From: Dyella sp. 2HG41-7
GTDB taxonomy: Bacteria > Pseudomonadota > Gammaproteobacteria > Xanthomonadales > Rhodanobacteraceae
Length of the DNA stretch: 64,000 nt
Assembly: GCF_021390675.1 (NCBI RefSeq)
Contig: NZ_JAJEJV010000004.1
Coordinates: 3,286,001 to 3,350,000, forward strand
Direction of reading: 5' to 3'
Each line of letters opens with the position of its first letter. The stretch's first letter is position 1. A model generated the notes under the pieces. The model was not told where the DNA came from and did not search any database. It worked only from the letters and a program-made list of their open reading frames with translations. Both the position numbers and the translations under genes were made by a program. Shown here piece by piece: positions 19,265 through 28,440 of the stretch.

Positions 19265-19822
19265 ATGCTCAACGACATCAAACACGATGCCCAAACCCGC
19301 ATGGGCAAGAGCATCGATGCCCTCAAGCACGACTTGTCCCGCCTGCGCACCGGTCGCGCCAGCACCACGCTGGTGGACGGCATCAAAGTCCCCTACTACG
19401 GCTCCGATATGCCGTTGAACCAGGTGGCTTCGATCTCGTTGGCCGATGGACGCTCCATCATCATCACTCCGTTCGAAAAGACCATGGTCGCCCCGATCGA
19501 GAAGGCCTTGCTGGCCTCCGATCTGGGCATCACGCCGACTACCGCCGGCACGGTCATCCGTCTGAACATGCCGCCGCTCACCGAAGAGCGCCGCCGCGAA
19601 CTGGCCAAGCACGTTTCGCACGAAGGCGAGAATGCGAAAATCGCCATCCGCAACGTGCGCCGCGATGCGTTGCAGCACGTCAAAGATCTTCTCAAAGAGA
19701 AGAAGATCACCGAAGACGAAGAACGCCGCGCCGACGAAGACATCCAGAAGATCACCGACAAATTCGTCAAAGAAGTCGATCACCTTGCGAAGGCGAAGGA
19801 AGAAGAATTGATGGCCATGTAA
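19265..19822 (+). CDS. frr: ribosome recycling factor
   Basis: A 185-residue protein of the canonical RRF length. Domain I is a three-helix bundle with LRTGRAST near the N-terminus and a long charged helical C-terminus (EDEERRADEDIQKITDKFVKEVDHLAKAKEEELMAM). Domain II carries VPYYG-type residues (IKVPYYGSDMPLNQVASI). With EF-G it splits post-termination ribosomes. It follows pyrH, separated by 191 bases. Confidence 0.98.
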   Translation: MLNDIKHDAQTRMGKSIDALKHDLSRLRTGRASTTLVDGIKVPYYGSDMPLNQVASISLADGRSIIITPFEKTMVAPIEKALLASDLGITPTTAGTVIRLNMPPLTEERRRELAKHVSHEGENAKIAIRNVRRDALQHVKDLLKEKKITEDEERRADEDIQKITDKFVKEVDHLAKAKEEELMAM

Positions 19823-20084
19823 GGCCGTCCGGTAAGCGGGCGAGACCTAAGATTGCGCCGTCCACCAAATTTGACGGAGAGGCACGAGGGGTGAAGGGGG
19901 CCAGCTCGCATATCCACTGTCCCGATGGGGACAACGGAACGATTTGCCGCGCCGGCCCGGCTTCCGCCCCAGTTCTCGCTTCAAATGGGCAGGATGGCGC
20001 CGGCAAATGGCCTTTCGCTGACAAACACTCTCTTAGCATGTGTCCCACTGAGGCAGGTGCCATCGCTACCGTTAATCTCCATTG

Positions 20085-20831
20085 ATGACCACGACCACGC
20101 ACAACTACGCACCACGCCATATCGGCATCGTGATGGACGGCAACGGCCGCTGGGCGAAGGCACGCCATCGCCCGCGCAGCTTCGGCCATAACGCGGGTCG
20201 CAAAGCCGTGCGCGAAGTGGTCGAAGGTTGCCTGCGTCAAGGTGTGGAAGCGCTTACGTTGTTCGCGTTCTCGAGCGAAAACTGGCAGCGTCCCGCAGAT
20301 GAAGTCGGCGCATTGCTGGAATTGTTCATGCGCGCGTTGGACAAAGAAGTCGACGAGCTGCATGAAAACGGCGTGCGGCTGCGCTTCATCGGCGATTTGA
20401 GTGCCTTCGACAAAGCGCTGCAAAAACGCATGATCGACGCCATGCACCGCACCGCCGACAACACCAAGCTGCAGATGAACGTGGCGGTGAACTACGGCGG
20501 ACGCTGGGATATCGTGGAAGCGGCGCGCAAAATTGCCCAGGCCGTCGCCAACGGCGAATTGTCGGCCGATGCCATCGACGAAGCGGCCTTCGACCGCGAG
20601 ACCAGCTTGTCCGAGCTGCCGCCGCTGGATCTTTTCATCCGCACCGGCGGCGATCATCGCATCAGCAATTTCCTTCTGTGGCAGCTTGCCTACGCCGAGC
20701 TCTACTTCACCGAAACGTTGTGGCCCGACTTCAATCAAGCCGCGCTGCAACTCGCCATCGACGACTTTGCACGTCGCGAACGCCGCTTTGGCCGTACGGG
20801 TGAGCAAGTCACCCAGGCAGCGGTACGTTGA
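20085..20831 (+). CDS. uppS: undecaprenyl diphosphate synthase (cis-prenyltransferase)
   Basis: A 248-residue cis-prenyltransferase that elongates farnesyl-PP with isopentenyl-PP to the C55 carrier of cell-wall synthesis. Signature motifs: IGIVMDGNGRWA (catalytic Asp), FAFSSENWQRP, and the C-terminal RTGGDHRISNFLLWQLAYAELYF. The last motif has GDHR where E. coli has GEQR. I start at ATG 20085; a TTG one codon earlier is possible, and no strong Shine-Dalgarno is visible. A 262-base gap after frr holds only a perfect 6-bp hairpin (19918-19933). The enzyme needs isoprenoid precursors, which matters because dxr is missing from the usual site nearby. Confidence 0.96.
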   Translation: MTTTTHNYAPRHIGIVMDGNGRWAKARHRPRSFGHNAGRKAVREVVEGCLRQGVEALTLFAFSSENWQRPADEVGALLELFMRALDKEVDELHENGVRLRFIGDLSAFDKALQKRMIDAMHRTADNTKLQMNVAVNYGGRWDIVEAARKIAQAVANGELSADAIDEAAFDRETSLSELPPLDLFIRTGGDHRISNFLLWQLAYAELYFTETLWPDFNQAALQLAIDDFARRERRFGRTGEQVTQAAVR

Positions 20832-20991
20832 AGCTGGCTGCGATCACCGCAAAACCCTCAACCGATCTTTTTGCTCGCGGAGCAAGAAGCCAGCAAGTCG
20901 TGCGCACGAAAATGCGACAGAATGAAGACTTCGCTCGGCATCCAAACCACCGCGATCGTATCGCCCACGTAACCAGGCACTAGGAACACCC

Positions 20992-21813
20992 ATGTTGCGA
21001 CAGCGTGTTCTTACCGCCCTGATTTTGGCTCCCTTGGCGATCCTGCTGATCTTGTTGACGCCGACGAGCGTGTTCGCATGTCTGCTGTCCGTGGCGTTTC
21101 TTGCGGCGACGTGGGAATGGACGAGGCTGGCCGGCATCGCCAATCGCAGCATTCGCGGCGCCATGCTCGGTGTCGCGCTGATCGTGTTTATCGCGCTTTG
21201 GTGGTTTCGCACCGCCGCGTGGCTTTGGCCCACCGTGATTGCCGTAGGCGTCGCCTGGTGGCTGCTTGCCTGTTTGTGGCTGCGCAATTTCGCCTTCGCC
21301 GCTGCTCCTACGCCGGAAAACCGCAATCTGAAGCTGTTGGCCGGCGCATTCGTGGTTTTTCCTGCCTGGGTGGCGGGAATCAACATCCACGGCAGCGAAC
21401 CGCACGGCCATGTCTGGACGTTTCTGGCCATGCTGCTGGTGTGGGCGGCCGATACCGGCGCCTTTTTCTCCGGTCGCTTTTTCGGCAAACGCAAATTGGC
21501 GCCGCAGATCAGTCCTGGCAAAACCTGGGCGGGCGTTTACGGCGCCTTCGCCACCAGCGCGGCCGTGGCGGCCGTAGCCGGTTGGTTGCTCGGCGTGCGC
21601 GATCTGCGCCTTGCGGGGCTGATCGTCGTCACCGTGGTGACCGTCGCCAGCTCCATCGTCGGCGACCTGTTGGAAAGCCTGATGAAGCGCCACGCGAACG
21701 TAAAGGATTCCGGCGCGCTCTTTCCGGGCCATGGCGGCCTGCTGGACCGCCTGGACAGCGTGTTTGCCGCCCTGCCGGTCTTTGCGCTCGGAAAGCTGCT
21801 GCTGGGCCTCTGA
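20992..21813 (+). CDS. cdsA: phosphatidate cytidylyltransferase (CDP-diacylglycerol synthase)
   Basis: A 273-residue polytopic membrane enzyme with about eight hydrophobic segments. The C-terminal CDS signature is intact: SSIVGDLLESLMKR followed by KDSGALFPGHGGLLDRLDS, containing the metal- and CTP-binding Asp residues. It makes CDP-diacylglycerol, the branch point to phosphatidylglycerol and phosphatidylethanolamine. It lies 160 bases after uppS. In Xanthomonas dxr follows; here the next gene is rseP, 164 bases downstream. Confidence 0.97.
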   Translation: MLRQRVLTALILAPLAILLILLTPTSVFACLLSVAFLAATWEWTRLAGIANRSIRGAMLGVALIVFIALWWFRTAAWLWPTVIAVGVAWWLLACLWLRNFAFAAAPTPENRNLKLLAGAFVVFPAWVAGINIHGSEPHGHVWTFLAMLLVWAADTGAFFSGRFFGKRKLAPQISPGKTWAGVYGAFATSAAVAAVAGWLLGVRDLRLAGLIVVTVVTVASSIVGDLLESLMKRHANVKDSGALFPGHGGLLDRLDSVFAALPVFALGKLLLGL

Positions 21814-21977
21814 GACGCCCTCGCGCTTCGTTTCGCGACTACGGAACTGACAACCCGGACTGTGGTCGATAATCAGACCCCGTGCGAGCGGCATCAGGCG
21901 GCAAAGTAAGCCGCCTGACGGGTACTTCGCGGCGCTTACTGATAAGCTTTGAGTTCCTGAGAGACGTACCTGCTTTG

Positions 21978-23327
21978 ATGAATCCCTTCCTTGGCTCAGT
22001 GTTCTGGTTGCTCGTCACGCTTGGCGTGCTGGTGACCTTTCACGAATTCGGACACTACTGGGTCGCACGCCGCTGCGGCGTGAAAGTGTTGCGCTTCTCC
22101 ATTGGCTTCGGACGCGCTATCTGGAAGCGCATCGGTCGCGACGGCACCGAGTATCAGATCGCTGCGATTCCGCTTGGCGGCTACGTCAAAATGCTCGATG
22201 CGCGCGAAGGCGACGTCGACCCGGTGCTGCGCCATCAAGAGTTCACCGCGCAATCCATCTGGAAACGCATCGCCATCGTGGCGGCGGGTCCTGGCTTCAA
22301 TATCATCTTCACCATTGCAGCGTTCTGGCTGATGTTTATGCTCGGACGTACCGATTACGCGCCGGTCGTGACGGCGACGCCGCAAAGTCTCGCTGCCCAA
22401 GCAGGAATTCAACCGGGCGACCGGTTGCTCACCGTCGGCGGCGAACCAGTCACGACGTGGAGCGGTTCGTTCGACACCATCGCCAATGCGCTGCTCGGTC
22501 GCACGCCGCTGGCCGTCACCGTGCGCGGCGCGGATGGCGTGCAGCGTTCGCTCGTACTGCCACTCAACCGCTTGCCGGCCGGCCAGGATGTCGGCCAGTA
22601 CATGGACAGGCTGGGCTTGGAGCTCGCCCCTCCTCCGGCTATCGCGGCGATTGTTGAGCCTGGCGATCCAGCGGCGCTGGCAGGCATGCAATCGGGCGAC
22701 CGTATCCTCAGCATCAACGGCAACGCGGTGAAAGATTTCAACGAGCTCGGCAAGCAGATCGTCGCGGCGGCATCGAAGTCGCCGAAGTTGACGGTCGCCG
22801 TGGACCGCCACGGCGCATCGAAAACCTTTGCGGTGACCGCACGCATGGAATCGGTGGCTAACAACGCGCCTCAATGGGTGATCGGCGTGCGTCCTCCCCT
22901 GTCCGAATTGGCGATCCAGCGTTACGGCGCGGGCAAGGCTTTAGTCGAATCGCTCGCCATGACCTGGCAGCGCACCACCGACACCTTCACCATGGTCGGC
23001 AAAATGGTTACGGGTGAGGCATCCACCCGAAACATCTCCGGGGTGATCGGCATCGCTCAGGTGGCCAATGCCGCGGCGCAAATGGGCCTGGATCGCTTCC
23101 TTGAGTTTCTCGGCTTGGTGTCGCTGAGTCTGGCGATCATCAACCTACTGCCCATTCCGGTCTTGGATGGCGGCCATCTGCTGTATTACCTTATCGAGCT
23201 GATCAAAGGCAGCCCGGTCAGCGAGCGGACCATGATCGCGGGCCAGTACGTGGGCATCGCCTTGCTATGCACGCTGATGGGGTTGGCGTTCTACAACGAC
23301 ATCCATCGCATCATCCTGCCCTCGTGA
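21978..23327 (+). CDS. rseP: site-2 zinc metalloprotease RseP
   Basis: A 449-residue inner-membrane intramembrane protease that makes the second cut in the anti-sigma-E factor and trims signal peptides. The zinc site is VTFHEFGHYWVAR (HExxH) in the first membrane helix, with the distal ligand in NLLPIPVLDGGHLLYY near the C-terminus. Two PDZ domains lie between them (QAGIQPGDRLLTVGG and AGMQSGDRILSINGN). Start at ATG 21978 gives the family length; the open frame extends further upstream without similarity. It precedes bamA in the usual order. Confidence 0.97.
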   Translation: MNPFLGSVFWLLVTLGVLVTFHEFGHYWVARRCGVKVLRFSIGFGRAIWKRIGRDGTEYQIAAIPLGGYVKMLDAREGDVDPVLRHQEFTAQSIWKRIAIVAAGPGFNIIFTIAAFWLMFMLGRTDYAPVVTATPQSLAAQAGIQPGDRLLTVGGEPVTTWSGSFDTIANALLGRTPLAVTVRGADGVQRSLVLPLNRLPAGQDVGQYMDRLGLELAPPPAIAAIVEPGDPAALAGMQSGDRILSINGNAVKDFNELGKQIVAAASKSPKLTVAVDRHGASKTFAVTARMESVANNAPQWVIGVRPPLSELAIQRYGAGKALVESLAMTWQRTTDTFTMVGKMVTGEASTRNISGVIGIAQVANAAAQMGLDRFLEFLGLVSLSLAIINLLPIPVLDGGHLLYYLIELIKGSPVSERTMIAGQYVGIALLCTLMGLAFYNDIHRIILPS

Positions 23328-23546
23328 GTTGGATGCGCGCCGCCGACAACCTTCGGTTGAACGCTGGCCGCGACCTTCTTATCGCGTGGCGAAACACCCG
23401 CAGTGGCGCGGTTTCCGGTGCTCTTTCGCCGGTATCTCGAAGCGCAACTGCGAAAAATAAAATGGCCGGCGCGAATTCGGCTTTGGAAAAAATGCAGCGA
23501 AGCGGCCGCAAAACCGCCTCGTCCAAATAACACAACGGAATCGACG

Positions 23547-25979
23547 ATGAAGCGTATCGCCGCCCTGATCCTGCTGGCCTCCCTTTCCACGAGCGTTCTC
23601 GCGCTTGAACCTTTCGTCGTTTCCGACATCCGCATCGAAGGTCTGAACCGCATCTCCGCCGGCACGGTGTTCAACTACCTGCCCGTCAACAAAGGCGACC
23701 GCCTCACCACCGAAGAAGCCCAGCAAGCCATTCGCGCGCTGTACAACACCAAGTTCTTCAGCGATGTGGAACTGGAACGCGATGGCGACATCCTGGTGAT
23801 CAAAGTGGTAGAGCGCCCCTCGATCGCCAAGCTCACCATTCGCGGCAACAGCGACATCAAGACCGACGACCTCAAGAAGGGCCTGAAGGAAATCGGCTTG
23901 TCCGAAGGCGAAACCTTCGACCGCCTGGCGCTCGATCGCGTGCAGCAGGAATTGATTCGCCAGTACTACAACCGCGGCAAGTACAACGTCTCGGTGTCCC
24001 CGCACGTCACGGAGCTCGATCGCAACCGCGTCTCCATCGACATCGAAATTCGCGAAGGCAAGGTCGCCAAGGTCAAGGAAGTGAACATCGTGGGCAACAC
24101 GGCGTTCACCGACAAGGAAATCGAAGACAACTTCGAAACCGGCACCACCAACTTCATGTCGTGGTACTCCAAGAACGATCAATACTCGCAGGACAAACTC
24201 TCCGGCGATTTGAAGAAGCTGCAGTCCTACTACATGGATCGCGGTTACGCCGATTTCGGCGTCGATTCCACGCAGGTCACAATCGCACCGGACAAGCGCG
24301 CGATGTACATCGCGGCGGACGTCGTGCAGGGCGATATCTACAAAATCTCGGGCACGCACCTGCTGGGTCAGCTGATCCTGCCGGAAGACACCTTGCGCAA
24401 GCTGGTCTTCGTCAAGGACGGCGACTTGTTCAACCGTCGCGCCATCGAAGCTACGTCGGATTCGATCAAGGCGCTGCTGGCGAACATCGGTTACGCGTTC
24501 GCCAAGGTCAATTCGGTTCCGAAGCTGGATAAGCAAGCGCACACCGCGGACATCACCTGGTACATCCAGCCGGGTCCGCGCGTCTATGTGCGTCGCGTGA
24601 TTTTCCAAGGCAATACGCGCACGGAAGACGACGTGCTGCGCCGTGAAATGCGCCAGCTCGAAGGCGCCTGGTATTCGCAGGCGGCAATCGACCGTTCGAA
24701 GATCCGTTTGCAGCAGCTCGGCTACTTCAAGACGGTAAAGATCGACAAGCAGACGGTGCCCGGCAGCGACGACGAAGTCGATCTGACGGTGAAGGTGGAA
24801 GAACAATCCGCCGGCAGTCTGACTTTCGGCGTGGGTTATTCGCAGTATTCGGGCATCATCCTTTCGAGCTCGGTATCGCAGAAAAACTTCCTCGGCACCG
24901 GCGACCAATTCACCATCGGTGCGGAGCGCAGCGATTACCTCACGTCGATCAATGCGGGTTACTACAACCCGTATCTGACCGATAACGGTATCGGCATCGG
25001 TTACAACGCCACATTCTCCAAAGCCGACTACAGCAGCCTGGGCAGCCAGTACGCCAGCTACTCGAACAGCACCAAGTCGTTCTCCACCACGCTGGGCGTT
25101 CCGGTCACCGACTTCGACCGCTTGAGCGGCAGCCTTGGCATCTCCAGCACCAAGATCAACACCTACGAGGGCTATACGCCGCAGGTGCTGGTCGACTACA
25201 TCAACGCGCTGGGTCACCAGACCATGCACACCTGGACCGGCTCGCTGAGCTGGGTCCACGACACGCGCAACTCGTATTGGGCGCCGACACACGGCGGCCA
25301 GCTGACCGCCGGCGTGAACGTGGCGCTGCCAGGCTCGACCGTGCAGTACTGGACGCTCAATGCCGAAGCCAACCACTACTGGCCGATTGGTAAGGGCTTC
25401 GTGCTGTATCTGGACGGCAAAATGGGTTACGGCGACACCTACGGCAACCAGAAATACGAAAACACCACGGCCGACTACAGCGCCGCCAACGCCGTAGGTT
25501 ACAAGGCCGGCGACAGGGTTGCTTTCCCGTTCTGGATGAACTTCTACGCCGGCGGCGTGACCGACTTGCGCGGTTTCCAGGACAACACCCTCGGCCCGCG
25601 CGCTTGTGCAGGCGTCGCGACGGACGGTTCACCGATCAAGCCGCAGGCGAACGGCTACTGCCCTGGCAGCTCGTACACCTACGCCCAGCCAATCGGTGGC
25701 GCGTTCAAGGTGCTCGGCACGGCGGAAGTCTATCTGCCGCTGCCGTTCCTCAAGGACATCAACACCGCTCGCGTGTCGGTCTTTATGGACGTGGGCCAGG
25801 CGTACCAGAACGTCCAGAGCTTCAGCACCAAGACACTGGACGCGTCGGCCGGTGTGTCCCTGCACTGGCAGGCGCCGATCGGTCCGCTGATCATCAGCCT
25901 GGGCTTCCCGTTCCGCTCTCAGCCGGGCGACAGCCAGTACGAAGAACGCATCCAGTTCACTTTCGGCAGCCAGTTCTAA
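23547..25979 (+). CDS. bamA: outer-membrane protein assembly factor BamA
   Basis: An 810-residue Omp85 protein with a signal peptide (cut likely after VLA before LEPFVV). Five POTRA domains span residues about 20-420, starting FVVSDIRIEGLNRISAGTVFN; the barrel follows with conserved lines such as NFLGTGDQFTIGAERSDY. The L6 loop VRGF signature appears as TDLRGFQDNTLGPR; Arg-Gly-Phe is intact. The last residue is Phe (TFGSQF), as expected for an outer-membrane barrel. It inserts barrel proteins into the outer membrane with BamBCDE. A strong terminator follows immediately, and skp is not downstream. Confidence 0.98.
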   Translation: MKRIAALILLASLSTSVLALEPFVVSDIRIEGLNRISAGTVFNYLPVNKGDRLTTEEAQQAIRALYNTKFFSDVELERDGDILVIKVVERPSIAKLTIRGNSDIKTDDLKKGLKEIGLSEGETFDRLALDRVQQELIRQYYNRGKYNVSVSPHVTELDRNRVSIDIEIREGKVAKVKEVNIVGNTAFTDKEIEDNFETGTTNFMSWYSKNDQYSQDKLSGDLKKLQSYYMDRGYADFGVDSTQVTIAPDKRAMYIAADVVQGDIYKISGTHLLGQLILPEDTLRKLVFVKDGDLFNRRAIEATSDSIKALLANIGYAFAKVNSVPKLDKQAHTADITWYIQPGPRVYVRRVIFQGNTRTEDDVLRREMRQLEGAWYSQAAIDRSKIRLQQLGYFKTVKIDKQTVPGSDDEVDLTVKVEEQSAGSLTFGVGYSQYSGIILSSSVSQKNFLGTGDQFTIGAERSDYLTSINAGYYNPYLTDNGIGIGYNATFSKADYSSLGSQYASYSNSTKSFSTTLGVPVTDFDRLSGSLGISSTKINTYEGYTPQVLVDYINALGHQTMHTWTGSLSWVHDTRNSYWAPTHGGQLTAGVNVALPGSTVQYWTLNAEANHYWPIGKGFVLYLDGKMGYGDTYGNQKYENTTADYSAANAVGYKAGDRVAFPFWMNFYAGGVTDLRGFQDNTLGPRACAGVATDGSPIKPQANGYCPGSSYTYAQPIGGAFKVLGTAEVYLPLPFLKDINTARVSVFMDVGQAYQNVQSFSTKTLDASAGVSLHWQAPIGPLIISLGFPFRSQPGDSQYEERIQFTFGSQF

Positions 25980-26002
25980 GCTGATTTGCACAATTGGACC
26001 TG

Positions 26003-26034
26003 AAGAAAGCGCGGCTCATGCCGCGCTTTCTTTT
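26003..26034 (+). terminator. intrinsic terminator after bamA
   Basis: An 11-bp perfect stem GAAAGCGCGGC/GCCGCGCTTTC with a TCAT loop (26005-26030), extended by two A:T pairs and followed by TTTT. It separates bamA from lpxD, so lpxD must have its own promoter. TACAAT at 26084-26089 is a possible -10, with no clear -35. Confidence 0.9.
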
Positions 26035-26115
26035 GCGGCCCATCGCGAATTCGCATAAAGATGCGTGTCTGGGGATCGCCCCCTACAATGCGGCTTGCGC
26101 CGTGGAGCTAAAGCC

Positions 26116-27144
26116 TTGAGCACGATCCAATACAGCGTCGCCCAAATCGCCGAACGCTTCGCCCTGGAATTCCGCGGCGATGGCGCGCGCCTGATCGACG
26201 GCGTGGGCACGCTCGCGGGCGCCGGGCCGACTCAGCTCAGCTTTCTCTCCAACAGCAAATATTCGGCGCAGCTGGCGACCACCCGCGCGGGCGTCGTCGT
26301 CTTGAATAACGACACCGTCGATAGCTGCCCGACCGCTGCGCTGATCGCACGCGATCCTTACGTCGCCTACGCGCACATCGCCGCGCTGTTTGAACGTTTG
26401 CCGGCGGCGACACCCGGCATACACCCCACAGCGACCGTCGCGCCCAGCGCACGCGTCAGCGCGTCGGCCAGTATCGGGCCGTACTGTGTGATCGAAGAAA
26501 ATGCCGTGATCGAAGACGGCGCTTTCCTCGGTCCGCATTGCATCATCGGTTATGGCTGCGTCGTCGGGGCGCAATCGCGATTGGTCGCGCGTGTGACCCT
26601 GGTGACGCGCGTCACGCTTGGCAAACGCGTGCTGGCGCACCCTGGCGCGGTCATCGGTTCCGACGGTTTCGGCCTCGCCTTCGATCGCGACCATTGGGTC
26701 AAGCTGCCGCAATTGGGCGGCGTCCGCATCGGCGACGATTGTGAAATCGGCGCCAACACCACCATCGATCGTGGCGCGTTGGACGATACGGTTCTGGAAG
26801 AAGACGTGCGCCTGGACAACCAAATCCAGATCGCGCACAACGTTTACATTGGCGCGCACACCGCCATGGCAGGCTGCGCCGCGGTGGCCGGTAGTGCGAA
26901 AATCGGCCGTTATTGCATGATCGGCGGCAATGCCGGCGTGCTCGGCCATCTGGAAGTGGCCGACCGGGTTACCATTACGGCCAAGAGCCTGGTGACTCAT
27001 TCCATTCGGGAGGCTGGCGAGTATTCCTCCGGGGTGCCGCTGCAAGAGAACCGACAGTGGCGCCGCAATGCTGCGCGCTTCAAGCACCTGGACGAGTACG
27101 CGCGCCGATTGTCGGCGCTGGAAAAGGATAAGAACGATGAGTGA
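26116..27144 (+). CDS. lpxD: UDP-3-O-(3-hydroxyacyl)glucosamine N-acyltransferase
   Basis: A 342-residue left-handed beta-helix acyltransferase of lipid A synthesis; it adds the second 3-hydroxyacyl chain from ACP. The N-terminal uridine-binding domain (YSVAQIAERFALEFRGDG) and the repeats are clear. The catalytic His region QIQIAHNVYIGAHTAMAGCAAVAGS is present. I start at TTG 26116 because GGAG lies eight bases upstream and the family length fits; an ATG at 26065 in the same frame lies too far upstream and lacks a ribosome site. It overlaps fabZ by eight bases. Confidence 0.95.
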   Translation: MSTIQYSVAQIAERFALEFRGDGARLIDGVGTLAGAGPTQLSFLSNSKYSAQLATTRAGVVVLNNDTVDSCPTAALIARDPYVAYAHIAALFERLPAATPGIHPTATVAPSARVSASASIGPYCVIEENAVIEDGAFLGPHCIIGYGCVVGAQSRLVARVTLVTRVTLGKRVLAHPGAVIGSDGFGLAFDRDHWVKLPQLGGVRIGDDCEIGANTTIDRGALDDTVLEEDVRLDNQIQIAHNVYIGAHTAMAGCAAVAGSAKIGRYCMIGGNAGVLGHLEVADRVTITAKSLVTHSIREAGEYSSGVPLQENRQWRRNAARFKHLDEYARRLSALEKDKNDE

Positions 27145-27610
27145 CAACACCCCCCTGATCACGCTGCCCGTGAACGTGGAGCAGATCCAGCAATTGCTGC
27201 CGCATCGCTATCCGTTCCTGTTGGTGGATCGCGTGATCGAGATCGTGCCCGAGCAAAGCGTGGTGACGTTGAAGAACGTCACCATCAACGAGCCATTCTT
27301 CAACGGCCATTTTCCCGGCCATCCCGTGATGCCCGGCGTGCTGATCGTGGAAGCGATGGCGCAGTCCGCCGGCTTGCTCACCCAGATCAGTTCGCGCCTC
27401 AAAGGCGGCTCGGCCAGCCCGTTGTTCTACTTGGCCAAGGTCGACAACGCCCGCTTCAACGCACCGGTGGTGCCCGGCGATCAACTTCGCATGGAAGTGC
27501 GACTCAAGCGCCTGCTGCGCAGCATGGGCCTGTTCGAAGCGCGCACCTTGGTCGATGGCAAAGAAGTGGCCAGCTGCGAGCTGATGTGCGCAGCGAGGTC
27601 GGAGAAATGA
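27137..27610 (+). CDS. fabZ: 3-hydroxyacyl-ACP dehydratase FabZ
   Basis: A 157-residue hot-dog-fold dehydratase. The active-site motif [21 protein letters not shown] contains the catalytic His and Glu, and [12 protein letters not shown] is the family signature. It removes water from 3-hydroxyacyl-ACP in fatty-acid elongation and so competes with LpxA for substrate. Overlaps of eight bases with lpxD and four with lpxA (ATGA) imply coupled translation of the lipid A block. Confidence 0.97.
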   Translation: MSDNTPLITLPVNVEQIQQLLPHRYPFLLVDRVIEIVPEQSVVTLKNVTINEPFFNGHFPGHPVMPGVLIVEAMAQSAGLLTQISSRLKGGSASPLFYLAKVDNARFNAPVVPGDQLRMEVRLKRLLRSMGLFEARTLVDGKEVASCELMCAARSEK

Positions 27611-28380
27611 TTCATCCGACCGCGCAAATCGATCCATCTGCGGTCATCGGCGCCAATGTCAGCATTGGCGCATTTACCGTCATCGGCGCCGATGTCGAAA
27701 TCGGCGACGGCACGGTCATCGGTCCGCATGTGGTAGTTCAGGGGCCGACGAAGATCGGCCGCGACAACCGCATTGCGCAGTTCGCCTCGCTCGGCGGCGA
27801 TCCGCAGGACATGAAGTTCAACGGCGAGCGCACGGAACTGATCATCGGCGATCGCAACTTGATCCGCGAATTCGTCACCATCAATCGCGGCACCGGCGAC
27901 GGCGGCAGCGCCACGCGCATCGGCAATGACAACTGGCTGCTCGCCTACGTGCACGTCGCGCACGATTGCAAGATCGGCAATCACACCATCTTCTCCAACT
28001 ATTCGGCGCTTGCCGGACATGTGGAAGTGGGCGATTGGACGGTGTTTTCCGGCTATTCCGGCGCACATCAATTCTGCAAGATCGGCGAACACGCCTTTAT
28101 CGCGATGGGTTGCCTGCTCGGCGCCGACGTGCCGCCGTTCTTGATGATGGCCAACGATCAAGGCGGTCGCCCGCGCGGTTTGAACACCACCGGCCTGAAA
28201 CGCCGCGGCTTCGAACCGGAACGCATCACGGCGATCAAGCGCGCATACCGCACGCTCTATACGTCGGGCCTTTCTCTGGCCGAAGCGCGCGAGCAACTGG
28301 TCGCGCAAGCGAAAGACAGCGAAGACGTGCGCGCCATGCTCGATTTTCTCGATCGCAGCGAGCGCGGATTGGCCCGTTAA
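27607..28380 (+). CDS. lpxA: acyl-ACP:UDP-N-acetylglucosamine O-acyltransferase
   Basis: A 257-residue hexapeptide-repeat acyltransferase for the first step of lipid A synthesis. It begins [22 protein letters not shown]. The active-site stretch [18 protein letters not shown] holds the catalytic His. The C-terminal helical domain ([24 protein letters not shown]) is standard. The ATG overlaps the fabZ stop (ATGA); an upstream in-frame ATG at 27586 is inside fabZ and is disfavoured. The acyl-length specificity cannot be read reliably here. Confidence 0.97.
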   Translation: MIHPTAQIDPSAVIGANVSIGAFTVIGADVEIGDGTVIGPHVVVQGPTKIGRDNRIAQFASLGGDPQDMKFNGERTELIIGDRNLIREFVTINRGTGDGGSATRIGNDNWLLAYVHVAHDCKIGNHTIFSNYSALAGHVEVGDWTVFSGYSGAHQFCKIGEHAFIAMGCLLGADVPPFLMMANDQGGRPRGLNTTGLKRRGFEPERITAIKRAYRTLYTSGLSLAEAREQLVAQAKDSEDVRAMLDFLDRSERGLAR

Positions 28381-28440
28381 CATGCGCATGGTTTGCGCGC
28401 TGCGGTTCGACGCAAACCACTTTGCGGGGAGGTCCGGTCG

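Noticed and set aside
23379-25376. A 665-codon open frame on the minus strand opposite bamA
   Set aside because: bamA is complete and convincing; the antisense frame has skewed composition and no recognisable motifs.
26065-26115. ATG 26065 as the lpxD start
   Set aside because: The extension includes a TACAAT that looks like a promoter and lacks a ribosome site; TTG 26116 has GGAG at the right distance.
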